This document shows positions 6,480 to 14,286 of a stretch of 17,615 bases of DNA, piece after piece. Positions within the stretch are counted from its first letter, which is position 1; each line of letters begins with the position of its first letter. A program made the position numbers and the translations under genes. Origin of the DNA: Clostridiales bacterium (GTDB taxonomy: Bacteria; Bacillota; Clostridia; Peptostreptococcales; BM714); NCBI GenBank assembly GCA_002869095.1, contig PKTO01000153.1, forward strand, positions 1-17,615, given 5' to 3'. The notes beneath the pieces were generated by a model that had not been told where the DNA came from, searched no databases, and saw only the letters and a program-made list of their open reading frames with translations.

Positions 6480-7585
6480 ATCTTGGACTCCCCCCAAGCA
6501 TATTTAAATAAAAGTTCCTTCGTTGCTATCTTCATATCATCAGGGACAACCTGTCCTACGCTTATGTATGAAACCGGTTTTTCGGAAAAGTAAAAAGCAT
6601 TCAAAATATTGCCGTAGCTCTGTGTCTCATCCATTTTTGTGAATATAAAATGATCATAATCCATACATTCGTAGCTCTTTACAATTCTTATAAAATCTGA
6701 ATTTTTTGTGGTCATGCTTGCTACGCAATATACATTCTTTTCTTCAATATCGTCAAGATACTTCTTCATTTCATCGAGTTGGCGCTCGTTTTTATGGCTT
6801 CTTCCTGTCGTGTCAACCAGTATCAAATCACAGTCGTCTAGACGTTCCATGGCCCTTCTCATTTCCTCATGGTTAGCTACAACCTCAATGGGAATATCCA
6901 GTATGTTCGCATAAATCCTAAGCTGCTCCACAGCTCCTATTCGGTATGTATCAATCGTAATAAGCCCGACTTTTTTCTGGTGTATTAGAGATTCGCTCGA
7001 GGCGATTTTTGCAATTGTTGTGGTTTTCCCCACTCCGGTAGGACCTACGAAAACCATAGTCCTTCCTCTCGGCAAATCCACCTTGACCTTTTCATTGAAA
7101 CGATCTTTCAAAAACTCGTAAAGAACTATCCTATTTACATCTTCCCTGTCTATTTTTTTTACGGAGCAATATGTATCGAAATCATCTATGACTTTCTTGT
7201 TGAAATCCATTTCTATAAGCATGTCGTGCAAATCCTTATTTGCGTCTGTAACTTGCTTTTGCCGAACTTCCCTTTCCGGCTTTTCTGCAAGACCCTTTAC
7301 AATTTCCCTCAATTCCCTGACTTCGTCACGTATGCCTTGCGTCATCTTTTCAGCGGCAATCTTGGTTTCTTCGGATTCATCAGTTCTTTTCCTTATTCCT
7401 TTGCCTTGGATTTCCAACGATTCAGTTGCCGCCGTCACTTCTATCAATCGTCTTCTAAAAAAACCAAAAAAGCCTTTTTGTCTGACATTGCGTTTACTTA
7501 CAATAACAGCATTGTTGCCTAAATCCTGTTTAATCTTCATCATAGCTTCATACATATCGTTCACTAAATAATTCCTAATGATCAT
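6476..7585 (-). CDS. flhF: Flagellar SRP-family GTPase FlhF
   Basis: FlhF is the third SRP GTPase, with FtsY and Ffh, and helps choose the flagellar assembly site at the membrane. The 369-residue product has a basic N-terminal domain (B domain, about 1-115, with KRNVRQKGFFGFFRRR at 31-46), a helical N domain and a G domain. The GTPase motifs are GPTGVGKT (181-188), DTYRIGAVEQL (212-222), DTTGRS (258-263) and TKMDE (316-320). Its ATG lies 11 nt inside the end of flhA, so translation is probably coupled, with GGTGAG upstream. It ends in TGA overlapping flhG. Nothing looks damaged here, in contrast to flhA just upstream in the operon. Confidence 0.95.
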   Translation of the reverse strand: MIIRNYLVNDMYEAMMKIKQDLGNNAVIVSKRNVRQKGFFGFFRRRLIEVTAATESLEIQGKGIRKRTDESEETKIAAEKMTQGIRDEVRELREIVKGLAEKPEREVRQKQVTDANKDLHDMLIEMDFNKKVIDDFDTYCSVKKIDREDVNRIVLYEFLKDRFNEKVKVDLPRGRTMVFVGPTGVGKTTTIAKIASSESLIHQKKVGLITIDTYRIGAVEQLRIYANILDIPIEVVANHEEMRRAMERLDDCDLILVDTTGRSHKNERQLDEMKKYLDDIEEKNVYCVASMTTKNSDFIRIVKSYECMDYDHFIFTKMDETQSYGNILNAFYFSEKPVSYISVGQVVPDDMKIATKELLFKYAWGESKI

Positions 7586-8483
7586 TCGTTCTCACCATCC
7601 CCACTCCTTCTATCTCTACCGAATTCGGTATTTCATTCAATGAAATTACCGCCAAATCCGGAAAGGTCATCTCAATCAATCGCTTGAAAGGGCTACGTAT
7701 TCTTGGCGATGCCAGCACCACCGGTTTCATGCTTTTGAGTGCGCCTTCCTGTTGTAGACAATCCAGACTCTCAAGAACTGAAGTGTTTAGATCCGGGCTG
7801 ATCGCCGGAAAAGAACCCTGGAAGGATTTCTGTATGTTCTCGTATATCTCTTGTTCTATTTCCGGATGAATTGTAATGACATCCAAGAATCCTTTTTCAT
7901 TAAGATGTCTTTTCACTATAGTCCTTCCCAATCTGTGTCTTACGTATTCCGTCAATATCTCCGTATCTTTAGTGGTGACTGCATAGTCGGCCAAAGTTTC
8001 CAGAATCGATACCAAATCCCTTATAGGCACCTGCTCACGCAAAAGATTCTGCAGAACCTTTTGCACCTCGCCGACAGAAAGTAAATCTGGTATCAGTTCC
8101 TCCACAACTGCACCATGCTTTTCTTTCACCATGTCCAAGAGGGATTTTACTTCCTGACGCCCCATCAGTTCATGACTGTGCTTTCTTATCACCTCGTTCA
8201 TGTGGGTGACCATTACCGTCGTAGGATCGACAATTGTATACCCCAGCATCTCAGCTTTTTCCTTTTGTGATTCATCCGCCCAAACCGCAGGCAGCCCAAA
8301 AGCCGGTTCGACAGTGGGCTTTCCTTTAATATCCATTTTATCACTTCCTGGGTCCATAACAAGATAATGGTTATGTAAAATCTCTCCAGATGCGATTTCG
8401 TTGCCCCTGATTTTTATGACATACCTGTCAGCTGGCAACTGCAGATTGTCGCGGATTCTTATGGGTTGTACGATTATGCCCAT
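7575..8483 (-). CDS. flhA: FlhA C-terminal cytosolic part, possible reinitiation product (302 residues)
   Basis: It begins with an ATG that directly abuts the TAA (TAAATG) in the same frame. An AAGGAG at 8500-8505 lies 16 nt upstream, too far for efficient de novo initiation but usable in termination-reinitiation. It carries most of the cytosolic FlhA domain: VQPIRIRDNLQL, then YTIVDPTTVMVTH, LIPDLLSVGEVQKVLQNLLRE and a C-terminal tail ending VRTNDH. Whether it is made, and whether two separate halves could work together, is not shown by sequence. Confidence 0.5.
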   Translation of the reverse strand: MGIIVQPIRIRDNLQLPADRYVIKIRGNEIASGEILHNHYLVMDPGSDKMDIKGKPTVEPAFGLPAVWADESQKEKAEMLGYTIVDPTTVMVTHMNEVIRKHSHELMGRQEVKSLLDMVKEKHGAVVEELIPDLLSVGEVQKVLQNLLREQVPIRDLVSILETLADYAVTTKDTEILTEYVRHRLGRTIVKRHLNEKGFLDVITIHPEIEQEIYENIQKSFQGSFPAISPDLNTSVLESLDCLQQEGALKSMKPVVLASPRIRSPFKRLIEMTFPDLAVISLNEIPNSVEIEGVGMVRTNDH

Positions 8484-9653
8484 TTAGGTCGCGTTCTGTC
8501 TCCTTACTGCCGCAATCCTATCCAAGAGGTCACCTCCGGAAGATGAATCGGCCAACGAAATAAGCCCGTATCCAATCTCGATTTCCAGTGCTTCGACCTG
8601 TATATATCTGACAACATTTTCAGGTTCGCGCTCAACTTCAGAAACAGGTCTTGCAATCTTTGCATTTTCCATACGTATTTTCTGTTTTTCCTCTTCATTC
8701 AAAAAATACGCCAGAAATCCGTTCAAGCCCGCCAATACGATGAATGGCAGATTTGGCAATGCTGGAATCAAGCCAAGAACAAAAAGTACTACGGATGTTA
8801 TGGCTATGACTTTAGGCACAGAGAAAAGCTGTTTTGAAAGTTCACTTCCAAAATCTATTCCTGATGCCGATCGTGTCACCAAAATTCCCGAAGCTACCGA
8901 TATCAGAAGAGCCGGCACTTGGCTTACAAGGCCGTCGCCTATGGTCAATACCCCGAACATCGGTATGGCTTCGCCGAATGGAATGCCCTTCTGTCCCACA
9001 AAAATTGCGATTCCACCTATGAAATTTATTATGACTATCACTATGCCCGCGATGGCGTCGCCTTTTACAAATTTGCTGGCGCCATCCATAGAACCATAGA
9101 AATCCGCTTCCCTTTGCAGATTTTGCCTTCGTATTCTCGCCTCTTGATCTGTAATGACTCCGGCGTTGAGGTCGGCATCTATGCTCATCTGTTTACCGGG
9201 CATGGCGTCCAATGTGAAACGCGCCGCCACCTCAGCCACCCTTCCGGCTCCGCTGGTGATGACAATAAATTGAATTACTACAATGATTATAAATATTATT
9301 GCTCCGACCACATAGTTGTCTCCCGTCACAAACCCCCCGAAGGCTGCGATTATCTCCCCCGCGGCCCCCCGGCTCATTATCAGGCGAGTCGAGGACACAT
9401 TCAATCCCAGCCTGAAGAGAGTTGTAACCAGAAGCAGTGTCGGAAAAACCGAAAACTGGAGTATGTCCGTTGTAAACAGAGTCAACAGCATTATTATCAT
9501 CGCAAGAGTGATGTTGAATGCCAACAATATGTCCAGCAATATCGGATGCATGGGCAAAACTATCATTCCCACTATCCCCACTACCCCAAAGGCGGCCAAT
9601 GCTCCCATATTTTCGCCTATGCTTTTAATTACTCCAGTCCGATTATTTTCCAT
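8484..9653 (-). CDS. flhA: FlhA N-terminal part as translated to the internal stop (389 residues)
   Basis: This is the part certain to be translated if TAA is read as stop. It contains the eight-helix membrane domain with the conserved cytoplasmic FHIPEP-type region (GRVAEVAARFTLDAMPGKQM, near residues 138-157). This is followed by ADLNAGVI and the RRQNLQREADFYGSMDGA segment. The linker and the first helix of the cytosolic domain (GGDLLDRIAAVRRQ) complete it. Without the remaining 302 residues it could not bind export chaperones. Confidence 0.6.
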   Translation of the reverse strand: MENNRTGVIKSIGENMGALAAFGVVGIVGMIVLPMHPILLDILLAFNITLAMIIMLLTLFTTDILQFSVFPTLLLVTTLFRLGLNVSSTRLIMSRGAAGEIIAAFGGFVTGDNYVVGAIIFIIIVVIQFIVITSGAGRVAEVAARFTLDAMPGKQMSIDADLNAGVITDQEARIRRQNLQREADFYGSMDGASKFVKGDAIAGIVIVIINFIGGIAIFVGQKGIPFGEAIPMFGVLTIGDGLVSQVPALLISVASGILVTRSASGIDFGSELSKQLFSVPKVIAITSVVLFVLGLIPALPNLPFIVLAGLNGFLAYFLNEEEKQKIRMENAKIARPVSEVEREPENVVRYIQVEALEIEIGYGLISLADSSSGGDLLDRIAAVRRQNAT

Positions 9654-9680
9654 AAGGGTTCCTTTCTATCATAAGCGATT

Positions 9681-10868
9681 TTACTTTTTCATCCTGTATA
9701 CGATTGCAAGGATTTCCGCAATCGCCTGGTAAAGGTCCGACGGCACCTCATCCCCAATCTCTGAACGCTTATACAACATTCTCGCCAAAGGCTTGTTCTC
9801 TATCATCGGAACATCATTCTCCCTGGCGATTTCCCGTATTTTAAATGCCATCAAATCGGCTCCCTTGGCTACGACAACAGGAACATCTTCTCTATTTTCA
9901 TCGTACCTCAAAGCTATAGACAAATGAGTAGGATTTGTAAGAATAACAGTAGCTTCGGGCACATCGGCCATCATGCGGCTCATTGCAAGCTGTCTTTGCT
10001 TTTGCTTCCTTTTCGACTTTATTTGAGGGTCTCCCTCCATTTGCTTCATTTCTTCCTTGATCTCATTCTTTGTCATTTTTAGATTCTTCTTGAAATCATA
10101 CTTCTGGTACACATAATCGGTCACAGCCAAAATCCCCAAAACCAAAGCAATTTGAACAACCAAATTGTATATCAAGTCTTTAGCGAAGGGAAAAACCGCT
10201 TTTACTTCCATCCCCGCCACCGAAAAAATTTTCGGGAGGTTCTTCTTGGCAAACAGGTAGGCCACAAATCCAACAAGCAAAAATTTAAAGAGGGTCTTTG
10301 CAAGATTGAACAAGGTCTTTTTGGAAAACATATTCTTGAAGCCTTCCAAGGGATTCAATTTCTTTAAGTTGGGCTTAAGCGGTTCCACAGAAAACAAAAA
10401 CCCCGACTGTAAAAGATTCGCCGCAATTCCCGCAACCATAACAGTTCCAAAAACGATTGTTGTCGCAAAGAAATAGTGGTAGGCATAATTCAAAAGCAGA
10501 GGTCTGAGATTCCCCTCGGTTACTCTGTAGTCAACATTTGAAAGCGACTCATACAAAAATACATATAATCTCCTGAATCCGTATTCTCCAGCGAATGACA
10601 GCAATAGAGCCATAAGAACGAGTATGATTATTGAATTCAAGTCGGTGCTTTTTGCAACCTGCCCCTTTCTTCGAGCTTCACTTAGTTTTTTAGGGGTGGG
10701 GTCTTCGGTCTTTTCATCTGCTGCAAAAAACATCGAATCGAAAGGGCCAATACAAACTTCCCGCAAAACCGATTCCGCAAAACCTGCCGAAGTGCAGACA
10801 GGCGCCCTTCGGTATTTCATCAAAATGCATGCCATTATCATTGCAAAAGTCAATCCAATATGTTCCAT
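9681..10868 (-). CDS. flhB: Flagellar export gate protein FlhB with an N-terminal extension
   Basis: FlhB is the autocleaving switch that changes export from rod/hook to filament substrates. It has four membrane helices, the cytosolic linker, and the cleavage motif NPTH (residues 312-315) followed by LSIALRYDE. The start at ATG 10868 is chosen because GGAGGG lies 5 nt upstream and fliR stops 22 nt before it. It gives 395 residues against about 360 in the family. The canonical FlhB beginning, MFFAADEKTEDPTPKKLSEA, is at residue 46. The preceding 45 residues contain an extra hydrophobic stretch (about 4-18), and the internal Met has no good ribosome site. It ends in TAA, 27 nt before flhA. The core assignment is secure; the extension's expression is probable. 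Confidence 0.93.
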   Translation of the reverse strand: MEHIGLTFAMIMACILMKYRRAPVCTSAGFAESVLREVCIGPFDSMFFAADEKTEDPTPKKLSEARRKGQVAKSTDLNSIIILVLMALLLSFAGEYGFRRLYVFLYESLSNVDYRVTEGNLRPLLLNYAYHYFFATTIVFGTVMVAGIAANLLQSGFLFSVEPLKPNLKKLNPLEGFKNMFSKKTLFNLAKTLFKFLLVGFVAYLFAKKNLPKIFSVAGMEVKAVFPFAKDLIYNLVVQIALVLGILAVTDYVYQKYDFKKNLKMTKNEIKEEMKQMEGDPQIKSKRKQKQRQLAMSRMMADVPEATVILTNPTHLSIALRYDENREDVPVVVAKGADLMAFKIREIARENDVPMIENKPLARMLYKRSEIGDEVPSDLYQAIAEILAIVYRMKK

Positions 10869-10890
10869 CAGCGCCCTCCGGCATTCTGTA

Positions 10891-11655
10891 TTAAGCGACA
10901 AGCACTTTCAACAATCTATCCAATTGGAAGGGTATGCCCTCTATCACAGGAATCATCATCCGAATTATTGCCGGCATAAGAAATATCGAAACCGTAACGC
11001 CTACAAGGACCTTCATAGGCAGCCCCAATATGAAAACATTGAGTTGGGGAACGGTTCTTGCAAGCATTCCCATTATGATGTCCGTCATGAAGAGTATCAG
11101 CAGCAAGGGAATCGCCAACTGAAAGGCAGTCTTGAAGCTCGAAGAAAAAAGAAAAATCACATCGGATGATTTCAAGTGTTCCGCTGCTATTCCACCCAAG
11201 GGCAGAATCTCAAATGTTTCTGAAAGAATATATATGAGATAGTGATGGGCATCCATTGCAAAGAACAGCGACAAGCCAGTCCAATAGTAGAGTCTTCCGT
11301 ATAATGAAACCTTGTTCCTGGTCAACGGGTCATAAGCTGACGCCATCGAAAACCCTATTTGGAAATCGACCAGTTGCCCTCCCATCTGCAAGGATACAAA
11401 AATGATGTTTACTGCAAACCCGAGCGCCAGACCGAACAACCCTTCCAAAGCCACCTGCAAGGCAAATCCGAGTATTGTCGTCTCAATTTTTACACCCGCT
11501 CCGACAAGTGGGTAGATTAGAATGCCAAGTGTCACAACAAATCCCACTTTCACCAGATTGGGTATTCCCCGCGCAGAAACAATGGGCGATCCTCCCATGA
11601 AACCTGCGATTCTTGTAAGAACGAGAAAAAAAACTTCAAATTCCTGGTATGTCAT
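10891..11655 (-). CDS. fliR: Flagellar export gate protein FliR
   Basis: FliR joins FliP and FliQ in the helical export-gate complex in the basal-body membrane. The 254-residue product has about six hydrophobic segments. It also has recognisable FliR stretches: the RIAGFMGGSPIVSARGIPNLVKVG region (about 11-34), GQLVDFQIGFSMASAYDP (about 92-109) and a C-terminal LPMKVLVGVTVSIFLMP. The ATG at 11655 follows AGGTGG within the spacer after fliQ (8 nt from the fliQ stop). It ends in TAA. Unlike some Clostridia, fliR and flhB are separate genes here, 22 nt apart. Confidence 0.93.
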   Translation of the reverse strand: MTYQEFEVFFLVLTRIAGFMGGSPIVSARGIPNLVKVGFVVTLGILIYPLVGAGVKIETTILGFALQVALEGLFGLALGFAVNIIFVSLQMGGQLVDFQIGFSMASAYDPLTRNKVSLYGRLYYWTGLSLFFAMDAHHYLIYILSETFEILPLGGIAAEHLKSSDVIFLFSSSFKTAFQLAIPLLLILFMTDIIMGMLARTVPQLNVFILGLPMKVLVGVTVSIFLMPAIIRMMIPVIEGIPFQLDRLLKVLVA

Positions 11656-11662
11656 ATTCCAC

Positions 11663-11932
11663 CTACCTGATCATATTTGAAATATTGCCAAACATCCTTG
11701 TGGTAAAATCAGTCAATTTGCCCAACATGTAGGGTCCTGTAATCATAATGGTGAAAAAAACGGCAACAATCTTCGGAACAAATGTCAATGTCTGCTCCTG
11801 AACCTGGGTGGTGGCTTGGAGAATGCTTACAATAAGCCCTACGCAAAGCGCCACGACAAGGACCGGCCCGGCCGTTAGCAGTATTGTCGTCAAAGCGTCC
11901 TTCATGACATCATTGACCATAGACTGGCTCAT
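11663..11932 (-). CDS. fliQ: Flagellar export gate protein FliQ
   Basis: FliQ is a small hairpin membrane protein that packs around FliP/FliR in the export gate. The 89-residue product is the usual length. It has two membrane helices (about 15-40 and 53-74). The family's connecting loop, SILQATTQVQEQTLTFVPKI, is almost consensus. ATG at 11932 follows AGGAGG, which overlaps the fliP TAG. It ends in TAG 7 nt before fliR. Confidence 0.95.
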   Translation of the reverse strand: MSQSMVNDVMKDALTTILLTAGPVLVVALCVGLIVSILQATTQVQEQTLTFVPKIVAVFFTIMITGPYMLGKLTDFTTRMFGNISNMIR

Positions 11933-11944
11933 ATGCTATACCTC

Positions 11945-12706
11945 CTAAATGAAACTTTCCATTATCGATTTTACGACAAGATACCAGCCGTCAACCATCA
12001 CAAACAACAATAACTTGAACGGAAGTGAAATCATGACCGGAGGCAGCATGAACATCCCCATGGACATGAGAATGCTTGCAACAATAAGGTCTATCACTAT
12101 GAATGGAATGAACAGCATGAATCCCATTTGAAAAGCCGTCTTCAGCTCGCTTATCACGAAAGCGGGGACCAATGTGGCAAAAGACGTCCCGATGCGTGTA
12201 TCCGGCTGCTCTTCGCCCGAAAGGTTGATGAAAAGAGCAAGATCCTTCTCCCTAGTCTGTCGAAGCATGAATTCCTTCACGGGTTTGGACCCGATTTCAA
12301 TAGCCTCTTCACGGCTTATCTCGTTTTCGAGATAGGGGTTCACAGCATCATCGATAACCTCCGTGTAAACTGGCGCCATAAGAAAAAAAGTAAGAAAAAG
12401 TGCAAGTCCAATCAAAATCTGATTGGGCGGCGTTTGCTGTGTAGCCATTGCATTTCTAAGAAAAGAGAGCACTATGATGATTCGAGTGAAAGATGTCATT
12501 AGAACCAAAAACGACGGCACAAGTGTCAACACCGTCAGTAAAACCAATATCTTTATTCCGTCAACATAATCGTTCGGCGTATCGGCCTCTTCCACGCTGA
12601 TTCCTATCCTCGGGATAGGCAGGTCCACTTCTTCCGCAAAACATACATTGCCAAAAAATGCTATTAAAACAATCGCCAAAATAATTATCGCCAGTTTCCT
12701 ATTCAT
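11945..12706 (-). CDS. fliP: Flagellar export gate protein FliP
   Basis: FliP is the pentameric core of the flagellar export gate. The 253-residue product begins with a cleavable-type signal sequence (MNRKLAIIILAIVLIAFFGN, then CFA), typical of FliP. It continues with the family block LTVLTLVPSFLVLMTSFTRI and LRNAMATQQTPPNQILIGLALFLT. It ends with PFIVIDLIVASILMSMGMFMLPP. ATG at 12706 was chosen because it gives the signal peptide directly; GTG at 12712 is a near alternative with better spacing from GGAAAG. The start lies 8 nt inside the end of fliO. It ends in TAG. Confidence 0.95.
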   Translation of the reverse strand: MNRKLAIIILAIVLIAFFGNVCFAEEVDLPIPRIGISVEEADTPNDYVDGIKILVLLTVLTLVPSFLVLMTSFTRIIIVLSFLRNAMATQQTPPNQILIGLALFLTFFLMAPVYTEVIDDAVNPYLENEISREEAIEIGSKPVKEFMLRQTREKDLALFINLSGEEQPDTRIGTSFATLVPAFVISELKTAFQMGFMLFIPFIVIDLIVASILMSMGMFMLPPVMISLPFKLLLFVMVDGWYLVVKSIMESFI

Positions 12707-13061
12707 TGCCACCCGTCGCTTTCCATTTGAGCCCAAAACCCTTTAGCTGACTGATTATCCCTTGTTCATGCATTGAAATTGACTTGCGGATTGTACCCGC
12801 TTCATCCTTAGACAATTCCCGGATTGTCTCCACTCCATGTTCCGAAACTCCAAGAACATAGTACCCGTCGAGGATTCGCACGATGCTTAGCGCAGCCTTG
12901 CTGTATACCTGCACGGTTTCAATCACTTCCAAATTCTTCGTATTTCCGAAATTCTTCATATACCTGTTTGCAATCCTCAAGCTCAAATAAGCCATCGATA
13001 TAACAACCGGCAGCGCTATGAACAATTTTATAAGGCCTTCAGTAAAATTAAATTCAATCAT
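12699..13061 (-). CDS. fliO: Flagellar export accessory protein FliO (FliZ in Firmicutes)
   Basis: FliO helps assemble the FliP ring and is not itself part of the finished gate. The 120-residue product has one membrane helix (about 8-27). It then has a short cytosolic domain with LEVIETVQVYSKAALSIVRI and GYYVLGVSEHGVETIREL, the typical FliO/FliZ pattern. ATG at 13061 lies 12 nt after fliL, with AAAGGA upstream. It ends in TAG inside fliP. It follows fliL directly: fliM, fliN/fliY and cheY, which sit between these genes in Bacillus, are absent here. Confidence 0.88.
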   Translation of the reverse strand: MIEFNFTEGLIKLFIALPVVISMAYLSLRIANRYMKNFGNTKNLEVIETVQVYSKAALSIVRILDGYYVLGVSEHGVETIRELSKDEAGTIRKSISMHEQGIISQLKGFGLKWKATGGNE

Positions 13062-13073
13062 CTCTAATCCTTT

Positions 13074-13541
13074 CTATTGGACCAAAAAATCAATTATGTA
13101 TATGTCCAAAACCAAATCCGGTTCAAAAAGCCCATTTATGTCATCCATAAGTTCCCTCTTAAGATCTTCAGTCTTTTCAGCAGCCATAATTTCTTCGGCA
13201 TTTTTCATCCTTAAGGTCTGAATAATCACATCCCTTATTTGAAAATTATTTTCAGCCAGTATTTCAACATCCTTTTTGTTTTCATATCCCAGGGCAATCT
13301 TTGTCTTCAAATATCGTCTGCTATTTGAATCCTTCAAATTCAAAACAAATTCATCTAGTGCGTACACCTGGTCAATTACAGGTTCATCTTCCGCCTTGTC
13401 ATCGAAAAAGAATGATTTTGTAATATATGAATATGTAAAAAACGATGCTGCTGCAAGCACCAATACGAGAGCCGATATTATGGCTATTTTATTGCTTTTT
13501 CTTTTTGGTTTATGCGATAGACTCTTTATATTATCTGACAA
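13074..13541 (-). CDS. fliL: Flagellar basal-body-associated protein FliL
   Basis: FliL surrounds the stator and supports motor torque. I chose TTG at 13541 because AAGGAGG (13551-13557) lies 9 nt upstream; an ATG at 13565 has no ribosome site and lies further inside motB. The product of 155 residues has a basic N-terminus and one membrane helix (about 19-39). The periplasmic/extracytoplasmic FliL domain follows, with LDEFVLNLKDSNSRRYLKTKIALGYE and the C-terminal DLVLDIYIIDFLVQ. It overlaps motB by 11 nt and ends in TAG. Confidence 0.9.
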   Translation of the reverse strand: MSDNIKSLSHKPKRKSNKIAIISALVLVLAAASFFTYSYITKSFFFDDKAEDEPVIDQVYALDEFVLNLKDSNSRRYLKTKIALGYENKKDVEILAENNFQIRDVIIQTLRMKNAEEIMAAEKTEDLKRELMDDINGLFEPDLVLDIYIIDFLVQ

Positions 13542-14286
13542 GGTTGATTTCCTCCTTCTCTGCATCGACGAGTATCAAAATATTGACCCTACGGTTTAGA
13601 CCCCTTCCAACCGAATTTTCATTTGGCGCTATCGGACGGTACTTTCCATAACCCGCCGCCGAAATGCGGCCAGGTTCCACATCCATTATTTCCGTAAAAT
13701 ATCTAAGCACATTTACCGCACGAATAACAGACAATTCCCAATTGGACGGGAATTCCGAAGTATGTATAGGCATATTATCCGTGTGTCCCTCTATAATCAG
13801 TTCGTTTTCGAACTGCTGGATAAGTGTAAACACTTTTCCCAGCACCTCTTTGCTTTCCTCTTTTAAAACCGCTTTCCCCGAATCGAAAAGCACTCTCTCC
13901 TTGATATCTATGATGACTCCTCTGCGATCGGTTCTGACCGATATCTCAGCCTGCAAATTCTCATTTTCTACGTATTCGCTGACTATCTTGTACAGTTGTG
14001 CAAGTTCAGTGTTCATATCTTCAACTTTTGTCTGCTCGATGGGCAGAGGATCATTTATCGGGGCCTCCCCCGGAGGTATGTCATTTTGGAATATGGTCGG
14101 CTTCGCCTCTCCCAAAAGCACATTCTGCAATGCGCTTGCGACATTCTTGAATTTTATGGCATCCAATGTGGAGAAGGAATAAAGAAGTATGAAAAATGTC
14201 AACAGCAGTGTCATCAGATCCGAAAATGTGGTCATCCAAGCCGGAGAGCCCCCTCTCTCCTGCTTCTTTTTTTTTCTACGAAGCAT
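13531..14286 (-). CDS. motB: Flagellar stator protein MotB
   Basis: MotB anchors the stator to peptidoglycan and carries the ion-binding aspartate. The 251-residue product has a basic N-terminal tail and one membrane helix, WMTTFSDLMTLLLTFFILLY, with the ion-binding Asp at residue 23. It has a plug/linker region and a C-terminal OmpA-like domain (about 130-240). That domain includes VLFDSGKAVL, GHTDNMPI (167-174), NWELSVIRA (182-190) and NRRVNILI (231-238). ATG at 14286 overlaps motA by 11 nt, so production of the two stator proteins is likely coupled. The ending in TAA overlaps the start of fliL. Whether it uses H+ or Na+ cannot be told. Confidence 0.95.
   Translation of the reverse strand: MLRRKKKKQERGGSPAWMTTFSDLMTLLLTFFILLYSFSTLDAIKFKNVASALQNVLLGEAKPTIFQNDIPPGEAPINDPLPIEQTKVEDMNTELAQLYKIVSEYVENENLQAEISVRTDRRGVIIDIKERVLFDSGKAVLKEESKEVLGKVFTLIQQFENELIIEGHTDNMPIHTSEFPSNWELSVIRAVNVLRYFTEIMDVEPGRISAAGYGKYRPIAPNENSVGRGLNRRVNILILVDAEKEEINLVR

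Larger units (their letters stand above)
7575..9653 (-). pseudogene. flhA: Flagellar export gate protein FlhA, full length but with an in-frame TAA at codon 390
   Basis: FlhA forms the nonameric ring of the flagellar type III export gate: eight membrane helices couple ion flow, and a cytosolic domain docks chaperone-substrate complexes. Here 692 codons, the normal FlhA length, run in one frame from ATG 9653 (AAAGGA upstream) to TAG at 7575. TAA at 8484-8486 interrupts them. Around the stop the protein reads RRQNAT*MGIIVQPIRIRDN; FlhA homologues usually have Asp or Glu at the stopped position, and GAA to TAA is one change. The break falls within the first cytosolic subdomain, after the membrane domain and linker. 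The next codon is ATG, so the halves might be made separately by reinitiation. Both halves are otherwise well conserved, suggesting a recent change, a recoding event or a base-call error. Confidence 0.85.
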
